Positions 8,682 to 18,410 are shown, counted from the stretch's first letter. The stretch: 64,000 nucleotides of DNA from Rhodospirillales bacterium 24-66-33 (GCA_002281855.1 NCHQ01000008.1:117843-181842); one strand, 5' to 3'. Numbers and translations: made by a program. Notes: generated by a model not told the origin, from the letters alone.

Positions 8682-9089
8682 CTACTTCTTGGGCTCGACC
8701 GTCTCCACCGGACCGCCGGCCTTCTTCCAGGCGCCGAAGCCGCCTTCGAAATGGGCGACCGGGGTGAGGCCCATGTCCTGGGCCGTCTTGGTCGACAGGG
8801 CCGAGCGCCAGGCGCCGGCGCAGAAGAACACGAACTTGTTGCCGGTCTGGAAGTAATCCTTGGCGTAGGGGCTGTGCGGATCGATCCACATTTCGAGCAT
8901 GCCGCGCGTCACGTTGATGGCGCCGGGGATGGTCCCGTCACGCCACAACTCGCGCGGATCGCGGATGTCGATGAAGGTCACGTCCGGCTGGCCGTGCATC
9001 TTCATCGCGTCGGCCAGCGACAGCGTCTCGATCTGGCTGTTGGCCTCGTCGACCAACTGCTGGACCGTCTTCTTGACCTCGAGCGGCAT
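8682..9089 (-). CDS. Rhodanese-like domain protein
   Basis: A 135-residue single rhodanese domain. It has the CH2A-type start IDIRDPRELWRDGTIPGAINV and a six-residue active loop CAGAWRS with the catalytic cysteine (about residue 90) present, so sulfurtransferase activity is plausible. The start is preceded by AGGAGGG. It is the first gene of the operon with the acyl-CoA ligase and DUF3237. The pairing with a ligase is seen in other alphaproteobacteria, but I know of no demonstrated joint function. Confidence 0.87.
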   Translation of the reverse strand: MPLEVKKTVQQLVDEANSQIETLSLADAMKMHGQPDVTFIDIRDPRELWRDGTIPGAINVTRGMLEMWIDPHSPYAKDYFQTGNKFVFFCAGAWRSALSTKTAQDMGLTPVAHFEGGFGAWKKAGGPVETVEPKK

Positions 9090-9180
9090 CGAACCCTCCT
9101 ACGCGCTTGCTTCGAGCGTCAGTAGCATTTTGGCCGCAGCGCGCAAACGACGGCCAGCCCGCCGCGTGAAATAGAGACTG

Positions 9181-11229
<2,049 letters not shown>

Positions 11230-11302
11230 CGTAACTCCAGCCATTCCCTAGTGGTGCCTTGGACACCGGTTCCGATCAAGGGGTGCTGGAAAGAGAAGGC
11301 GA

Positions 11303-11377
11303 TGGTGGGCGCGACAGGGATCGAACCTGTGGCCACTGCCATGTCAAGACAGTGCTCTACCGCTGAGCTACGCGCCC
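11303..11377 (-). tRNA. tRNA-Val (GAC)
   Basis: On the minus strand a full cloverleaf is readable: acceptor GGGCGCG/CGCGCCC, D-stem GCTC/GAGC, anticodon stem CTGTC/GGCAG around the loop TTGACAT (anticodon GAC), and a T-arm ACAGG-TTCGATC-CCTGT. The CCA end is encoded. It sits 73 bases upstream of nadE on the same strand. Confidence 0.96.
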
Positions 11378-11503
11378 ATCACCTGCTGCTGCCGGGGTCG
11401 AGGACCAACCGGTAACGCGGAGGCCGGTCGTCTACATTGCCGGAAACGGATTGGCAAGAGCGCGAAGCGTGACGCGACCGAATTCACGGGCTATGACCAC
11501 AGA

Positions 11504-12406
11504 ATGGATTTCGCCCCGGTCCTGACCGAACACGAGTCCCTCGATTGCCGGCTGCCGGCGCGCCAGACCGTTCCGGTGGTCGTCGCCTCGCCGCACAGCG
11601 GCTCGATCTATCCCGCCTCTTTCCTCGAACAGGCGGCCGTTCCGCTTTCAGCGCTCCGCCGGGCGGAGGACGCCTTCGTCGACGAGCTGTTCGCAGCCGC
11701 GCCCTCGCTCGGCATGCCTTTCATCGCGGCCCGGTTCCCCCGCTCCTATGTCGACGCCAATCGGGAGCCGTACGAGCTTGATCCCGCGATGTTCGAAGGT
11801 CCCCTGCCGCGGCCGCTGAACCATCGCACGACGCGCGTGGCGGCTGGCCTCGGCATGATCCCGCGGGTCGCCGCCAGCGGCGAGGCCATCTATCGCGGCC
11901 GTGTTCCTTCGGAAACGATCGAGCACAGGCTGGATAGCTGCTGGCGGCCCTATCACCGGACCCTCTCGCTGCTGGTCGAGCAGACCTACAGCAGCTTCGG
12001 CGGCGCCCTGCTGATCGATGCCCATTCCATGCCCTCCTCCGCCTCCACCCTCGGGACGCGCGACCGGAGCCAGCAGGTCGACATCGTGCTGGGGGACAAT
12101 CACGGCGAAGCCTGCGCGCCCGAGTTCACCGCCGCTGCCGAGCGGTGGTTCCGCGCACGAGGCCTGCGGGTTTTGCGCAACCAGCCCTATGCCGGCGGGT
12201 TCACCACCCAGCGCTACGGACGACCGGCTCTCGCCCGCCATACGCTGCAGATCGAGATCAACCGCTCGCTCTACATGGACGAGGCGCGGCACGAGCGGCT
12301 TCCGGTCGTGGGAGTCGTCGCGCGGATCATGAGCGGGCTGTTGGAGACGATGGCCGAGCAGGCACGGGAAACCCTGCTGCCGCCGCGGCCCCTGGCCGCC
12401 GAATAA
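11504..12406 (+). CDS. N-formylglutamate amidohydrolase family protein
   Basis: A 300-residue member of the N-formylglutamate amidohydrolase (HutG-like, DUF/COG3741) family, which releases glutamate from N-formylglutamate in one histidine degradation route. Seen are VVVASPHSGSIYP near residue 25, RSYVDANREPYELDP (about residue 80) and the ALLIDAHSMPS zinc-binding motif (about residue 170), with GGFTTQRYG later. No other hut genes adjoin, so it could equally act on another N-formyl or N-acyl amino acid. The next annotated element downstream is the convergent sRNA. Confidence 0.88.
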   Translation: MDFAPVLTEHESLDCRLPARQTVPVVVASPHSGSIYPASFLEQAAVPLSALRRAEDAFVDELFAAAPSLGMPFIAARFPRSYVDANREPYELDPAMFEGPLPRPLNHRTTRVAAGLGMIPRVAASGEAIYRGRVPSETIEHRLDSCWRPYHRTLSLLVEQTYSSFGGALLIDAHSMPSSASTLGTRDRSQQVDIVLGDNHGEACAPEFTAAAERWFRARGLRVLRNQPYAGGFTTQRYGRPALARHTLQIEINRSLYMDEARHERLPVVGVVARIMSGLLETMAEQARETLLPPRPLAAE

Positions 12407-12428
12407 TCGTCCGACCAAACGACCGGGC

Positions 12429-12457
12429 AAAAAAAAGGGCCGCGACAAGCGCGGCCC
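12429..12457 (-). terminator. Rho-independent terminator of the MmgR-like sRNA
   Basis: A perfect 8-bp GC stem (12437-12444 with 12450-12457), a 5-nt loop and an eight-T run on the minus strand (12429-12436). It could also weakly stop transcription of the convergent amidohydrolase gene that ends at 12406 only if read-through came from the sRNA side; its T run is on the minus strand. Confidence 0.85.
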
Positions 12458-12528
12458 GAGTTTAGGGAGGAAACGCCCAAGACGGGCATACAGCAAACAA
12501 TGCGGCTACCGAGGTAGCGTTTGCTGCC
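12429..12528 (-). ncRNA. mmgR: MmgR/αr8-family small RNA (predicted)
   Basis: On the minus strand the three parts of the alphaproteobacterial αr8 (MmgR) sRNA are present in order. First is a 5' hairpin (12484-12529) pairing GGGCAGCAAAC with GTTTGCTG...CCC around an inner GCTAC/GTAGC stem. Second is a single-stranded stretch with the decanucleotide TTTCCTCCCT (12464-12473), the family core as I recall it from Sinorhizobium meliloti MmgR. Third is a perfect 8-bp hairpin GGGCCGCG/CGCGGCCC followed by eight Ts. The core is complementary to Shine-Dalgarno sequences, so base-pairing repression is likely. MmgR in S. meliloti limits polyhydroxybutyrate accumulation. The predicted length is about 100 nt and the 5' end is approximate. 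Confidence 0.78.
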
Positions 12529-12533
12529 CGCTA

Positions 12534-12562
12534 AGAATGGTGCACCTGCGAAGAGAATGCAA
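12534..12562 (-). promoter_or_regulatory. Predicted promoter of the MmgR-like sRNA
   Basis: On the minus strand TTGCAT (12557-12562) and CATTCT (12534-12539) are separated by exactly 17 bases, and the sRNA hairpin begins 5-8 bases further on. The -10 match is modest, so the site is inferred mainly from spacing and position. Confidence 0.5.
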
Positions 12563-12631
12563 GGGCGAAAAAGAGCCCTGAATTCACATATTTAGCGTTC
12601 TTTGATGGTTGGCAGGGGGTGTGGCGTTTTT

Positions 12632-12656
12632 GCAACGCACAATAATAGTGCGATGC
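12632..12656. promoter_or_regulatory. 25-bp dyad, candidate operator upstream of the M81 peptidase gene
   Basis: GCAACGCAC and GTGCGATGC flank a 7-base AT-rich centre (AATAATA), giving an inverted repeat with eight of nine pairs matching. It lies 81 bases before the M81 gene and about 100 bases upstream of the sRNA start. The rest of this 330-base gap (12407-12736) holds only the sRNA, its promoter and no open frame of note. Confidence 0.4.
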
Positions 12657-12736
12657 AGCTCTGCACAAGGCGCATTGCTTCAGCAAACGCGCGGGGCGTG
12701 CGATTTATGTAAGGTGTTCAAATACTTAAGCTCAGG

Positions 12737-14248
12737 ATGGAGGGGTTGTTGCCCAAGAAGTTCGTAGTCGCGATGATGATGCACGAGACCAATACGTTCT
12801 CACCCCTGCCCACCCCGATCGAATCCTTCGCCCGGGCCGGCTCGCTGAGCGGCCCCGTCGCCATCAAGGATGCCGAGGGCACCAACACCTCCCTGGGCGG
12901 CTTCATCGAGGTGGCCCGCAAGGCCGGCGCCGAGTTCACCGTCCCAATGGCCGCCTCTGCCCATCCATCGGGCCTGGTCACCAAAGCGGCATACGAGCAG
13001 ATGACCACGGCCATCGTGGACGAGATCAAGAAGGGTTGCGACGCCGTCCTGCTAGCCCTGCACGGCGCCATGGTGGCCGAGCATTACGACGACGGCGAAG
13101 GCGAGCTCCTGAACCGCATCCGGAAGATCGCGCCGGACGTGCCGATCGCCGTGGCGCTCGATTTCCACACCCAGATGACCGACGCCATGGTGAACGGCGC
13201 CACGATCATGACCGGCTACCGCACCTACCCCCATATCGACATGGCCGATACGGCCCGTCGCGCCGGCCGTACGCTGATGCGCACCCTGGCGGGCGAAGTC
13301 GAGCCGAAGATGGTCTGGGGCAACCGTCCGATCATGAGCAGCTCGCTGGTCCATACCCCATCGCGCGAGCCGATGAAGACCCTGATGGGCATGGCCAACC
13401 AGGCCGAGGATACCGGCGAGGTCCTGAACGCTTCGGTGTTCGGCGGCTTCCCGCAGGCCGACATCCCCCACCTCGCCCTCTCCTCGGTCATCGTCTGCGA
13501 CAAGCGGACGGCCGAAGGCGAGATCCTGCTCAACCGCATCCTCGATACGGCCTGGGAAAAGCGCGAAGGCTTCCTCTTCCATCCCGAGCCGCTCTCGGTC
13601 CAGGTCGGGCGCGCCAAGGGCTATACCGACTATCCGGTCGTCATGGCGGATCATGGCGACAACACTGCCTCGGGCGGCACCCAGGACGTGATGAGCGTCA
13701 TCGAGGAAGCCATGAAGCAGGAGCTCGAGGATGCCTGCGCCGGCCCGATCTGCGATCCGGCGTGCGTCGAGCAGATGATCAAGGCCGGTGTCGGCGCTGA
13801 GGTGACGCTGGAACTCGGCGGCAAGATCGACATGCCGGCCATGGGCCTCAAGGGCAAGCCGCTCAAGGTCACCGGCAAGGTCAAGGCCATCACCGACGGC
13901 CAGTTCACCGTGACAGGCCCGATGGCGACCGGCACCACGGTCCGCATGGGCCGCACCGCCGTGCTAGACACCGGCAAGATGCAGATCGTCGTCTCGGAAA
14001 AGCGCGCCGAGCCCTACGATCTCGGCGTCTTCACCCATTGCGGCATCGACCCCCGGCGCAAGAAGTACGTGCTGATCAAGTCGCGCCAGCATTTCCGTGC
14101 CGGCTTCGAGCCGATCGCCAAGCACATCGTGATGTGCGACGGCGACGGCTGCACCGCCTCCGACCTCAAGCTCTTCAAGTACGAGCGCGTGAAGCGCCCA
14201 CTCTACCCGTTCGACCTCGACATGCGGCTCGGCCGCAACGAAGCCTAG
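12737..14248 (+). CDS. M81 family metallopeptidase (MlrC-like)
   Basis: A 503-residue protein of the M81 family, named after MlrC, the last enzyme of microcystin degradation. The N-terminal domain has VVAMMMHETNTFSPLPTP, ALHGAMVAEHYDDGEGEL and ALDFHTQMTDAMV, which carry the expected zinc ligands (His, Asp, His). The C-terminal domain ends normally (KRPLYPFD). Most family members in soil bacteria have nothing to do with microcystin and probably hydrolyse small peptides or amides. The ATG at 12737 has no good ribosome site, while GGAGGGG at 12739-12745 would suit a TTG at 12749, so the true start may be four codons later. A D-aminoacylase gene follows, making a likely catabolic pair. Confidence 0.87.
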   Translation: MEGLLPKKFVVAMMMHETNTFSPLPTPIESFARAGSLSGPVAIKDAEGTNTSLGGFIEVARKAGAEFTVPMAASAHPSGLVTKAAYEQMTTAIVDEIKKGCDAVLLALHGAMVAEHYDDGEGELLNRIRKIAPDVPIAVALDFHTQMTDAMVNGATIMTGYRTYPHIDMADTARRAGRTLMRTLAGEVEPKMVWGNRPIMSSSLVHTPSREPMKTLMGMANQAEDTGEVLNASVFGGFPQADIPHLALSSVIVCDKRTAEGEILLNRILDTAWEKREGFLFHPEPLSVQVGRAKGYTDYPVVMADHGDNTASGGTQDVMSVIEEAMKQELEDACAGPICDPACVEQMIKAGVGAEVTLELGGKIDMPAMGLKGKPLKVTGKVKAITDGQFTVTGPMATGTTVRMGRTAVLDTGKMQIVVSEKRAEPYDLGVFTHCGIDPRRKKYVLIKSRQHFRAGFEPIAKHIVMCDGDGCTASDLKLFKYERVKRPLYPFDLDMRLGRNEA

Positions 14249-14274
14249 AGTTACGCCGCTCCGACCACAGCCGT

Positions 14275-14401
14275 CCTCCCCCGTCATACGGGGGAGGTGG
14301 CCCGGAGGGCCGGAGGGAGAAGGCCACAGGCTGAACGCTCTCCGACTGACAATCATCGCGTTGCTCTCCCCCTCCCGGCCTCCCCCGTGAGACGGGGGAG
14401 G
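14275..14401. repeat. Composite intergenic palindrome (CCTCCCCCGT…ACGGGGGAGG, two units)
   Basis: Two near-identical 23-base palindromes, 14275-14297 and 14379-14401, are themselves flanked inward by complementary CCGGAGGGAG and CTCCCCCTCCCGG tracts, so the whole 127 bases can fold into a large nested hairpin. It fills the gap between the M81 and D-aminoacylase genes. It resembles the short palindromic mosaic repeats of alphaproteobacteria. Confidence 0.75.
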
Positions 14402-14429
14402 TGAAAAGTTTTCTCCAGGAGTTTTTCAG

Positions 14430-15890
14430 ATGGCCACTTACGACATCGTCATCCGCAACGGCCAGGTGGCCGACGGAACAGGCAGGAAGCTGTTCGCCGC
14501 CGACGTGGCGGTAAAAGGCGATCGCATCGTCGCCGTCGAGGCGCCGGGCACGCTGCGCGGCGACAACGAGATCGACGCCGCGGGCAAGGTCGTGGCGCCG
14601 GGATTCATCGACGTGCACACGCACGACGACACCGCGCTGATCGACAATCCAGCCATGGCGATGAAGGCGAGCCAGGGCGTGACGACCGTGGTGTGCGGCA
14701 ATTGCGGCGTCTCCGCCGCGCCGTACGTCCGGCCGGATGTCGGCCACTGGATGTCGCTGATCATCAAGAAGAAGGAAAACCTGTCGAAGGACTTCGCGTC
14801 CTTCGCGGGCAAGGTCGATGCCGCGAAGCCGGCCATCAACGGCGCCTTCCTGATCGGCCACGGCACCCTGCGCATCAACTCGATGGGCGACGACCTCAAC
14901 CGGATCGCCACGGCGGGCGAGATCAAGCAGATGCGCGAGCTGCTCGACCAGAGCCTCGAACAGGGCGCGATCGGCATGTCGAGCGGCCTGTTCTATGCGG
15001 TGTCCAGCCACGCCTCGACCGACGAGGTTGCGGAAGTGGCCGCCCCGCTCGGCAAATGGGGCGGTGTCTACACCGCGCACATGCGCGACGAGGGCGACCA
15101 TATCCTGAAGGCCATGGACGAGACGTTCGAGATCGGCCGCCGCGTCGGCGCCGAGATCATCGTCTCGCACCACAAGTGCTCGGGCCGCTCCAACTTCGGG
15201 CGCATGAAGGAGACGCTGCCGCACTTCAACGAGGCGATGAAGAAGCAGCAGATCGCCTTCGACGTTTATCCCTACGTCGCCGGCTCGACGATCCTGCGCT
15301 CCGACATGCTGGAGCGCGCCGACAAGGTGTTGATCACCTGGTCCGACAAGGTGGCGGGCATGAGCGGGCGCGACCTCAGGGACATCGCCGAGGAGATGGG
15401 CTGCTCGATGAAGGAAGCGGCCGACCGCATCCAGCCGGCCGGCGCCATCTACTTCATGATGGACGAGAAGGACGTGCAGGCCGCGATGTCCCATCCCGGC
15501 GCCATGATCGGCTCGGACGGCATCCCCTTCGACGCCCATCCCCATCCGCGCCTGTGGGGCACCTTTCCGCGCGTCCTCGGCCACTATTCGCGCGACCTTG
15601 GGCTCTTCCCGCTCGAGGACGCGGTGCGACGCATGACGTCCTATTCGGCGCAGCGCTTCCACCTCGCCCATCGCGGAGAGGTGAAGCCCGGATTCTATGC
15701 CGATCTCTGCATCTTCGATCCGGCGACGGTGATCGACACGGCCACCTTCGAGAAGCCGATCTCGCCGGCGCGGGGCATCGACACGGTGATCTGCAACGGT
15801 GCCTTCGCCTGGCGCGACGGAAAGCCCGGTGGCGGCCAGGCCGGCCGCGCGCTCAACCGTCAGGCCATGCAGGACGAAGCCAAGGCCTGA
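14430..15890 (+). CDS. N-acyl-D-amino-acid deacylase (D-aminoacylase family amidohydrolase)
   Basis: A 486-residue amidohydrolase. It opens with the beta-sandwich strand YDIVIRNGQVADGTG, followed by the metal-binding GFIDVHTHDDTALI (HxH) around residue 62, CGNCGVS about residue 90, EIIVSHHKCSG (metal His pair), GSDGIPFDAHPHPR with the catalytic Asp and the C-terminal PGFYADLCIFDP. The order and length match D-aminoacylases, which split N-acyl-D-amino acids into carboxylate and D-amino acid. A good ribosome site CAGGAG precedes the ATG. Neighbouring M81 and N-formylglutamate hydrolases suggest a role in catabolism of modified amino acids or peptides. Confidence 0.9.
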   Translation: MATYDIVIRNGQVADGTGRKLFAADVAVKGDRIVAVEAPGTLRGDNEIDAAGKVVAPGFIDVHTHDDTALIDNPAMAMKASQGVTTVVCGNCGVSAAPYVRPDVGHWMSLIIKKKENLSKDFASFAGKVDAAKPAINGAFLIGHGTLRINSMGDDLNRIATAGEIKQMRELLDQSLEQGAIGMSSGLFYAVSSHASTDEVAEVAAPLGKWGGVYTAHMRDEGDHILKAMDETFEIGRRVGAEIIVSHHKCSGRSNFGRMKETLPHFNEAMKKQQIAFDVYPYVAGSTILRSDMLERADKVLITWSDKVAGMSGRDLRDIAEEMGCSMKEAADRIQPAGAIYFMMDEKDVQAAMSHPGAMIGSDGIPFDAHPHPRLWGTFPRVLGHYSRDLGLFPLEDAVRRMTSYSAQRFHLAHRGEVKPGFYADLCIFDPATVIDTATFEKPISPARGIDTVICNGAFAWRDGKPGGGQAGRALNRQAMQDEAKA

Positions 15891-15917
15891 GCGCCGCATC
15901 CGTGACGTCCAGAAAAG

Positions 15918-15945
15918 AAAAGGCCCGCTTCATGCGGGCCTTTTT
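15918..15945. terminator. Bidirectional terminator between D-aminoacylase and dksA
   Basis: AAAAGGCCCGC and GCGGGCCTTTTT surround the 5-base loop TTCAT, with T-rich sequence on both strands. It serves the convergent genes on either side. Confidence 0.9.
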
Positions 15946-15951
15946 ATTTCC

Positions 15952-16377
15952 TCAGTCGTTGCCTTCGTCGCGGCGGGTGCGCTCCATGCGTTCGTGGCGC
16001 TCCTGCGCCTCGACCGACAGGGTTGCGATCGGTCGCGCCTCGAGACGCTTCAGCGAGATCGGCTCGCCGGTCTCTTCGCAATAGCCGTAGGTCCCTTCCT
16101 CGATCGACTTGATCGCCTGGTCGATCTTGGAGATCAGCTTGCGGAAACGATCCCGCGTCCGCAGCTCCAGCGAGCGGTCGGTCTCGGCGGTCGCGCGATC
16201 GGCGAGATCGGGCTGCGCCAGACTCTCTTCCTGCATGTTCTGGAGCGTCTGATTGGATTCCTCGATCAGCTCGTCTTTCCACTTCAGCAGCTTCTGCCGG
16301 AAGTATTCCTGCTGCATCGGATTCATGAAAGCTTCACGTTCTGACGGCCGATAATTCTGCGGCAACGTAATCGACAT
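15952..16377 (-). CDS. dksA: DksA/TraR family RNA polymerase-binding factor, single-cysteine type
   Basis: A 141-residue DksA homologue, which binds in the RNA polymerase secondary channel and modulates rRNA and amino-acid promoters together with ppGpp. The coiled coil runs through residues ~20-95, with the acidic tip seen as QPDLADRATAETDRS. The zinc-finger region YGYCEETGEPISLKRLEARP...LSVEAQ keeps only the first of the four zinc cysteines (Cys, Thr, Ser, Ala pattern), as in other alphaproteobacterial DksA proteins. The start at 16377 (MSITLPQNY) is preceded by GGAG; an upstream in-frame extension lacks family resemblance. Confidence 0.93.
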   Translation of the reverse strand: MSITLPQNYRPSEREAFMNPMQQEYFRQKLLKWKDELIEESNQTLQNMQEESLAQPDLADRATAETDRSLELRTRDRFRKLISKIDQAIKSIEEGTYGYCEETGEPISLKRLEARPIATLSVEAQERHERMERTRRDEGND

Positions 16378-16568
16378 CGTCGGCAACTCCACTCGAAGCC
16401 ACGACGGTCCGCCCGGGAAGGGCCAACCCTTTTCGAAGCGCGCGGAGTATAGGGACGGACCTTTCCGGAGCAAGAACGTTTCGGGGCCGCCGGCCGATTC
16501 AGCCGTGCAGTGCAACAATGACAGCGGTTGTAATAATCCCCGAAATTCGAGGCTTCTGGCACGGCCGG

Positions 16569-17342
16569 TCAGGCTTCATGCTGCGCCGCAGCAAATGCCT
16601 CCAAAGCCAGCAGTCTGGCGAAGGCCGTGGATGGATCGAAGGCAGGTTCGACGGAGAACGCTGCCTCGGCCGCCTCCCCCAGACTTGTGCCCCCGGCCAG
16701 CGCCGAAACGAAGGCTGCTTCCGAAGTCTCGAGGCTCGCGAAAGCAGCGTCGTCGGGGCGGCGCAGGACGAGCACCGCCGCCGGTCCGTCCTCCAGGGAA
16801 ACCATCCCCTCGGGCGCTTCGGGTTGGGCTGCTTGCCAGATCCGATCGATCGGCCAGGGCGAGCGGACGAGTGTCGATCCCGCCGCCAAACCCAGCTTCA
16901 GTTCGAAGAGTCGGTCGGCTGGCAGGCCGGCAAGGTCGGGAGCCGCGAGCCTCGGCACCATCGGTGTGTGGTAAGCGAGGTTCAGAGCCCAGTCGAGCCG
17001 TGCCATATCGCCGAGGTACGCCAGCGTGGCAGCAGGCCCGTAGCCCGAAACGAACGCCGGGAAGCCCTCGCCATACTCCGCCAGCACCGGTTGCACCGGC
17101 AGCTCCTCTGCGACGAATTCCATGGCCATGGTCCGAAAGAACGCCTCGCCGGCGATCGCCTGCACGGTCGGGAATGTCGCCGCAAGCGCCCCCGTAAGAC
17201 TCTGCGCGACGTGATGGCGATGAACGCGGAGACGCGCCGGGGCAGAGATCGTGTCGCTCACGATGGCGTCGAACAGACCGGGCTGATCCTCCCCTTCCAG
17301 CAAGGCGGCGAAAGCGGCCTGCAGGTCACGCAGCGCGAGCAT
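16569..17342 (-). CDS. bufC: DUF2063 protein, BufC/HvfC-like partner of the MNIO enzyme
   Basis: A 257-residue protein of the DUF2063 type. The N-terminal domain shows LRDLQAAFAALLEG, RLRVHRHHVAQSLTGALAATFP and GEAFFRTMAMEFV, followed by a C-terminal winged part. In bufferin and related pathways this protein recruits the peptide precursor to the MNIO enzyme. Its start lies 17 bases inside the end of the DUF692 gene, so the two are translationally coupled. It is the last gene of the three-gene operon; no DoxX-type bufD follows, and dksA lies downstream on the same strand. Confidence 0.83.
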   Translation of the reverse strand: MLALRDLQAAFAALLEGEDQPGLFDAIVSDTISAPARLRVHRHHVAQSLTGALAATFPTVQAIAGEAFFRTMAMEFVAEELPVQPVLAEYGEGFPAFVSGYGPAATLAYLGDMARLDWALNLAYHTPMVPRLAAPDLAGLPADRLFELKLGLAAGSTLVRSPWPIDRIWQAAQPEAPEGMVSLEDGPAAVLVLRRPDDAAFASLETSEAAFVSALAGGTSLGEAAEAAFSVEPAFDPSTAFARLLALEAFAAAQHEA

Positions 17343-18159
17343 TGGCCTCGATGCCGAGCGCTTGCTCCGCCCGCCGCGCTTCGCCGAGCAGTACGTCGAG
17401 AGCCGGAAGATCGGTGTCCCATTCGACCAGCGTCGGCCGAGGCCCGTAGCGTCGCACGATCTCGTCGAACAGCGCCCATACGCCCTCGCCCACCCGGCTG
17501 CCATGATCGTCGATCAGGAGCGGCTCGCCGTCGGCGTCGTTCACGGCATGGCCGGCGAGATGATACTGGCCGACGGCCGTGACCGGCAGCCCGTCGAGCC
17601 AGGCGCCGGGATCGAGCCGCAGATTGTGCGCCGTGACGACGATGTTGTTGGCGTCGAGCAACAGCCCGCAGCCGGTCCGACGGGCAAGCTCGGCCAGGAA
17701 CGCCGGTTCGGACAAGGTCGAGTGCGCGAACGCCAAATAGCAGGACGGGTTCTCGACCAGAACCTGCCGCCCGAGCCGCTCCTGCAGCCTTTGGACGTTG
17801 CGCTCGACCACCCCGAGCGCCTCTTCGGTATAGGGCAAGGGCAGCAGATCGTTGAAGTAGCGGCCGGTCAAAACGCTCCAGGCGAGATGGTCCGATACGA
17901 GTGCAGGTTCGAGCCGGCGGATCAGCGTCGCGACACGATCGAGATGCACCTCGTCCAGCCCATCGACCGAACCGAGCGAGAGGCCGACCGCGTGGACAGA
18001 GACTTCATAGTCCTCGCGCAGGCGCTCGAGGGTCCCACGCGCCGGCGAGGGCGCGAGGTAATTCTCGGCATGGATTTCGAGAAAGCCGGTCGCCGGCCGG
18101 TCGCGCGCGATCTCCGCAAGATGCGGCGACCGCAGCCCGATGCCCACGACCGGCTTCAT
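17326..18159 (-). CDS. bufB: DUF692 multinuclear non-heme iron oxidase (MNIO), BufB-like
   Basis: A 277-residue TIM-barrel enzyme of the DUF692/MNIO family, which oxidises cysteines of ribosomal peptides, in bufferins giving thiooxazole-type copper ligands. Iron-binding and conserved segments seen are GFLEIHAENY, VHAVGLSLGS, VSDHLAWS, LVENPSCYL, LLLDANNIVVTAHN, YHLAGHA, DDHGSRV and LVEWDTDLP. The start at 18159 (MKPVVGIGLRSPH) matches the family N-terminus and lies two bases after the precursor gene's stop. Gene order precursor-MNIO-DUF2063 is the bufferin-1 layout. Confidence 0.9.
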   Translation of the reverse strand: MKPVVGIGLRSPHLAEIARDRPATGFLEIHAENYLAPSPARGTLERLREDYEVSVHAVGLSLGSVDGLDEVHLDRVATLIRRLEPALVSDHLAWSVLTGRYFNDLLPLPYTEEALGVVERNVQRLQERLGRQVLVENPSCYLAFAHSTLSEPAFLAELARRTGCGLLLDANNIVVTAHNLRLDPGAWLDGLPVTAVGQYHLAGHAVNDADGEPLLIDDHGSRVGEGVWALFDEIVRRYGPRPTLVEWDTDLPALDVLLGEARRAEQALGIEANARAA

Positions 18160-18161
18160 GC

Positions 18162-18410
18162 TCAGCTGGCTGTGAGCTTGCCGCCGACGATCTTCTCGCA
18201 GGCGCCCTTGGGCACGGATACCCAGGCGTCGGCCTGCGCATCCTTCTTCGACGTCCCGGCACACGACGACTTCGCCGTCTGGCAGTCGTTCTTGCCGGCC
18301 TTCGCGATGCCGTAGCACTTCTCCATGTTGCCCTGCGCCTGGCTGGTGGCAGCCGGCAGCACGAGAGCGGCGGCGAGAGCCGAGGCGATGGCGACGCGGG
18401 TGCTGTTCAT
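18162..18410 (-). CDS. bufA: DUF2282 bufferin-type peptide precursor (BufA1-like)
   Basis: An 82-residue secreted precursor: a signal peptide of about 26 residues (cleavage near SQA-QG) and a 56-residue core with four cysteines at 32, 43, 50 and 71 in the family pattern EKCYGIAKAGKNDC...SCAGT...WVSVPKGACEKI. Family members are modified by an MNIO enzyme in the cytoplasm, exported and bind copper, protecting against copper stress. GGAGGA just upstream fixes the start at 18410 rather than the ATG at 18422. A TATAGA box lies about 30 bases upstream of the ribosome site. It is the first gene of the operon with the DUF692 and DUF2063 genes. Confidence 0.88.
   Translation of the reverse strand: MNSTRVAIASALAAALVLPAATSQAQGNMEKCYGIAKAGKNDCQTAKSSCAGTSKKDAQADAWVSVPKGACEKIVGGKLTAS

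Noticed and set aside
7013..8767. Long plus-strand open frame opposite the acyl-CoA ligase
   Set aside because: It is an antisense shadow in GC-rich DNA, rich in His, Arg and Asp with no motif, and opposite a gene with clear ANL motifs.
12737..14248. Possible microcystin-degradation locus because of the MlrC-like gene
   Set aside because: No mlrA, mlrB or mlrD-like genes adjoin; M81 proteins are common in bacteria that do not degrade microcystin.
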